From Glossina fuscipes (Eukaryota; Arthropoda; Insecta; Diptera; Glossinidae): a stretch of 64,000 nt of DNA. The translations under genes were made by a program, and so were the position numbers. Location of the stretch: NCBI RefSeq assembly GCF_014805625.2, contig NW_023998414.1:17225900-17289899 (forward strand), written 5' to 3'. Every line of letters starts with the position of its first letter. The first letter of the stretch is position 1. The notes below the pieces were generated by a model, which was given only the letters and a program-made list of their open reading frames with translations, was not told the DNA's origin and did no database searches. Of this stretch, positions 61,951-64,000 are shown piece after piece.

Positions 61951-62984
61951 AAATGTAGAAACCTGGCTAAAAATAATATACAAAATAATATGATAATGTT
62001 AATATTAGGTATTTGCAAAAATTCTGATCACGTAAATATGATACGACTACTTGATTTGCTAACGTCAGCGCATTTGTTGTTTGTCTGTGTTTTGAAATCA
62101 TCACACGATGAAGGGAACATTTGCATTTGGAATATTCAGACAGTCAGTAATTGTTGGTAAGTTTGTTTCTTGAAAGATTTCTCGGAAGAAAACAGTTATA
62201 TGCAAAGTGAGAAAGACTGCCTCTCGATTTTTTAAAGCCGCTTATTATGTTAGGTTCAATTTTTTCAGAGAAAAAGTTTTCTGGGCCCCTATGCATAAAT
62301 ATAAGATTAGTCACTTATCACGATGCTGTAACTTTTAAAGATTTTTAAAAAAAATTCTAAGCGATTAGGTTGAAGTGCCCATTGCTTTTGACTTAAGCTT
62401 TTTACGAAATCCCATACAGCACTTCTTCGAAAACTAAAACTAAAGTTACAACAAACAAATTGAAATGAGTGGGGTTCGTATGAGAAAAATTTCTGAGTGT
62501 CATTAAGAGAAACAAGTACGAAAATTATATTTGGCTGTGGCTAATATAACCCTAAAAACGTTGAAACTTCCATACACTATACCATAAGGGGTGCGTGGCG
62601 GATGGAATTATCCATTGGATATTCTATATTTTTGAATTGCGCGCAAATAGCTTGAAATCAAAGCATCTGGCACTCAAACATGCTATATCTGAAAAGCAGT
62701 TGGAATGTGAGAAAGACAAGATGTTGCACTAGGACGCTGTAGATAATGATTGCTTCCGACTTTGAGTTTCAATTAGTCCAAGAAGAACCATGAAACCCGT
62801 TATGTTTATCGTCGTTAAACTCAAATTTTATGGGATTGATTGAAATTGTTAACGCGTACATCGTTTGTTGGACAAGAAACAGTGTAAGTTATATTTGCGG
62901 ACGAAGAGACTAATAATTGATTAAGTATTAATATTTCTTAGGCACCCAACCGATCGCTTATGTATAGCAAAGAAGAAAAGAGGA
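61951..62984. other. intergenic, no gene seen
   Basis: AT-rich. Short open frame 61936-62160 has no recognisable product. Confidence 0.35.
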
Positions 62985-63095
62985 GAGAGTAGGCGTAGTT
63001 CAGCGGTCGTGTGCTAAAATCAGTAATTATTATGCCTTGATCGACTGAGCAGTTACTGTCCCTGAGATTTGAACCCGCGAGCACTGATTTGACTG
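62985..63095 (-). mobile_element. tRNA-derived SINE copy
   Basis: On + it reads TTGATCGACTGAGCAGTTAC, then TGAGATTTGAACCCGCGAGC, the complement of GCTCGCGGGTTCAAATCTCA with a perfect B box. Just left, GCGTAGTTCAGCGGTCGTG on the + strand itself resembles a tRNA A box, so two fragments may be fused head to head. No tail. Confidence 0.55.
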
Positions 63096-64000
63096 ATTAA
63101 GTATGATTGACTTAAAATAATGTTAAATAGACAAAGCAATAAATAGTGCATTGGAGGCGGTCGTTTGAAAGCAATCATCTTGAACACCAACATGCAATTC
63201 ACGCGTTCACCAAAGATAAATAATTTCTTGTCATGCACTGGAGGGCGACAGTAAAAAGATTTTCATTATAAAATATGCAGAATAGACATAAAAGACCGGC
63301 TTGTGATGAATAAATAAACATTTTTTGTCATCATTAGAGTTGCTAAGTTGAGACTCGTTCGAGACTTGTTCGTCCATTATTGGAGGTATTCGAATAGCTG
63401 ATATTCAAGTTTAAAAATAGACACAATAGAGAGAACACGGACGCACAAACGTATCCACACATTAAGTGAAACAATCAAAATCTTCAAAATAATATAAAGT
63501 AAATTTCCAAAAATATAATTCAATCAACTGCGATAATTAAATGTTTGATCTAATAATTGCGAGAGTTACCTGAAGCGGAAATGTATCATCGCCCTATTGA
63601 CTCTTCATCATGCATTAATTGGAAGCTATGCACGATCAGTCCAAGCGCGAATATAGCTTTCTTTCTTTTCTTTCTTATCTTTTTTCTCTTCTACTTTCTT
63701 GCATCTTTTCAAACAGGGACAAGCCAACAGTGGTGAATACTCAAAAACTATAGCATGCGTTCGTGTACAGCAGTTTAGAATCTATGCTATCATGGTAAAG
63801 TACGTAGTTGTACACTTGATCCATGATCATTTTATTGTGATAAATTTGCTTAAATTAATGTACTTCGCTTAATTTTTCACATTGTTTGATAAAAAGTCTC
63901 ATCCTCACTTATCAAGATGGCGACTAAAAATTAATGGTGGACAGTTGAGGCATTGCTATACATAGCAATGAAAGCTTTTCAAATCGTTATCGGGGGGGGG
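63096..64000. other. intergenic to window end
   Basis: No gene seen. The window ends in nine consecutive G (63992-64000), unlike the surrounding AT-rich DNA; this is likely an assembly or contig-edge artefact. Confidence 0.4.

Noticed and set aside
1..64000. CRISPR array, prophage or operon
   Set aside because: No spaced identical direct repeats, no ribosome-binding sites and no tightly packed co-directional ORFs; gene structure is intron-containing and eukaryotic.
63992..64000. Terminal poly-G as a biological signal
   Set aside because: Nine G at the very edge of AT-rich DNA is most simply a sequencing or contig-end artefact.

Overview
The window is nuclear DNA of an insect, most likely a higher fly (Diptera). 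It is AT-rich. Genes are split by very small introns (58-68 bp is common), and about half the window is simple repeats and decayed transposable elements. A tephritid-like genome would fit, but that is inference. One 582-base assembly gap (N run) lies at 46096-46677.

Left part (1-32 kb): four protein genes lie on the + strand, all reconstructed here exon by exon with reading frame preserved. They are a Frizzled-4-type Wnt receptor (6681-9617), a TFIIIC90/GTF3C4-like RNA polymerase III factor with a C-terminal zinc finger (16578-18807), the DNA single-strand-break repair scaffold XRCC1 (22154-24769), and a DDAH-family protein (27345-31931). The DDAH copy has lost the residues that make DDAH an enzyme and also carries a GC-AG intron. 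They look like independent housekeeping and developmental genes, not a functional cluster.

Right part (32-64 kb): gene-poor. The one clearly coding locus is a Ser/Thr/Pro-rich gene on the - strand (exons in 53787-54762), which I cannot name. Long T-rich tracts, microsatellites and repeat copies fill the rest.

Repeats: three families recur. (1) A roughly 600-950 bp non-autonomous DNA element has ends reading ATACCCTACAC(C/T)ACTT and a palindromic 3' end, with at least 13 full or partial copies in both orientations. (2) A tRNA-derived SINE has a B box (GGTTCAAATC) and, in two copies, an (AAT)n tail, with about six copies. (3) A second short intergenic repeat starts near 12.9 kb. There are also two dead mariner transposases (20.3-20.96 kb on -, 55.6-56.0 kb on +) and one dead non-LTR reverse transcriptase (43.3-44.0 kb).

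I see no CRISPR array, operon, rRNA or intact tRNA gene. The most interesting items are the predicted DDAH pseudoenzyme, the Frizzled with an altered Dishevelled-binding motif, the SINE and DNA-element families, and a GC-richer segment at the left edge with two small ORFs overlapping at TGATG.
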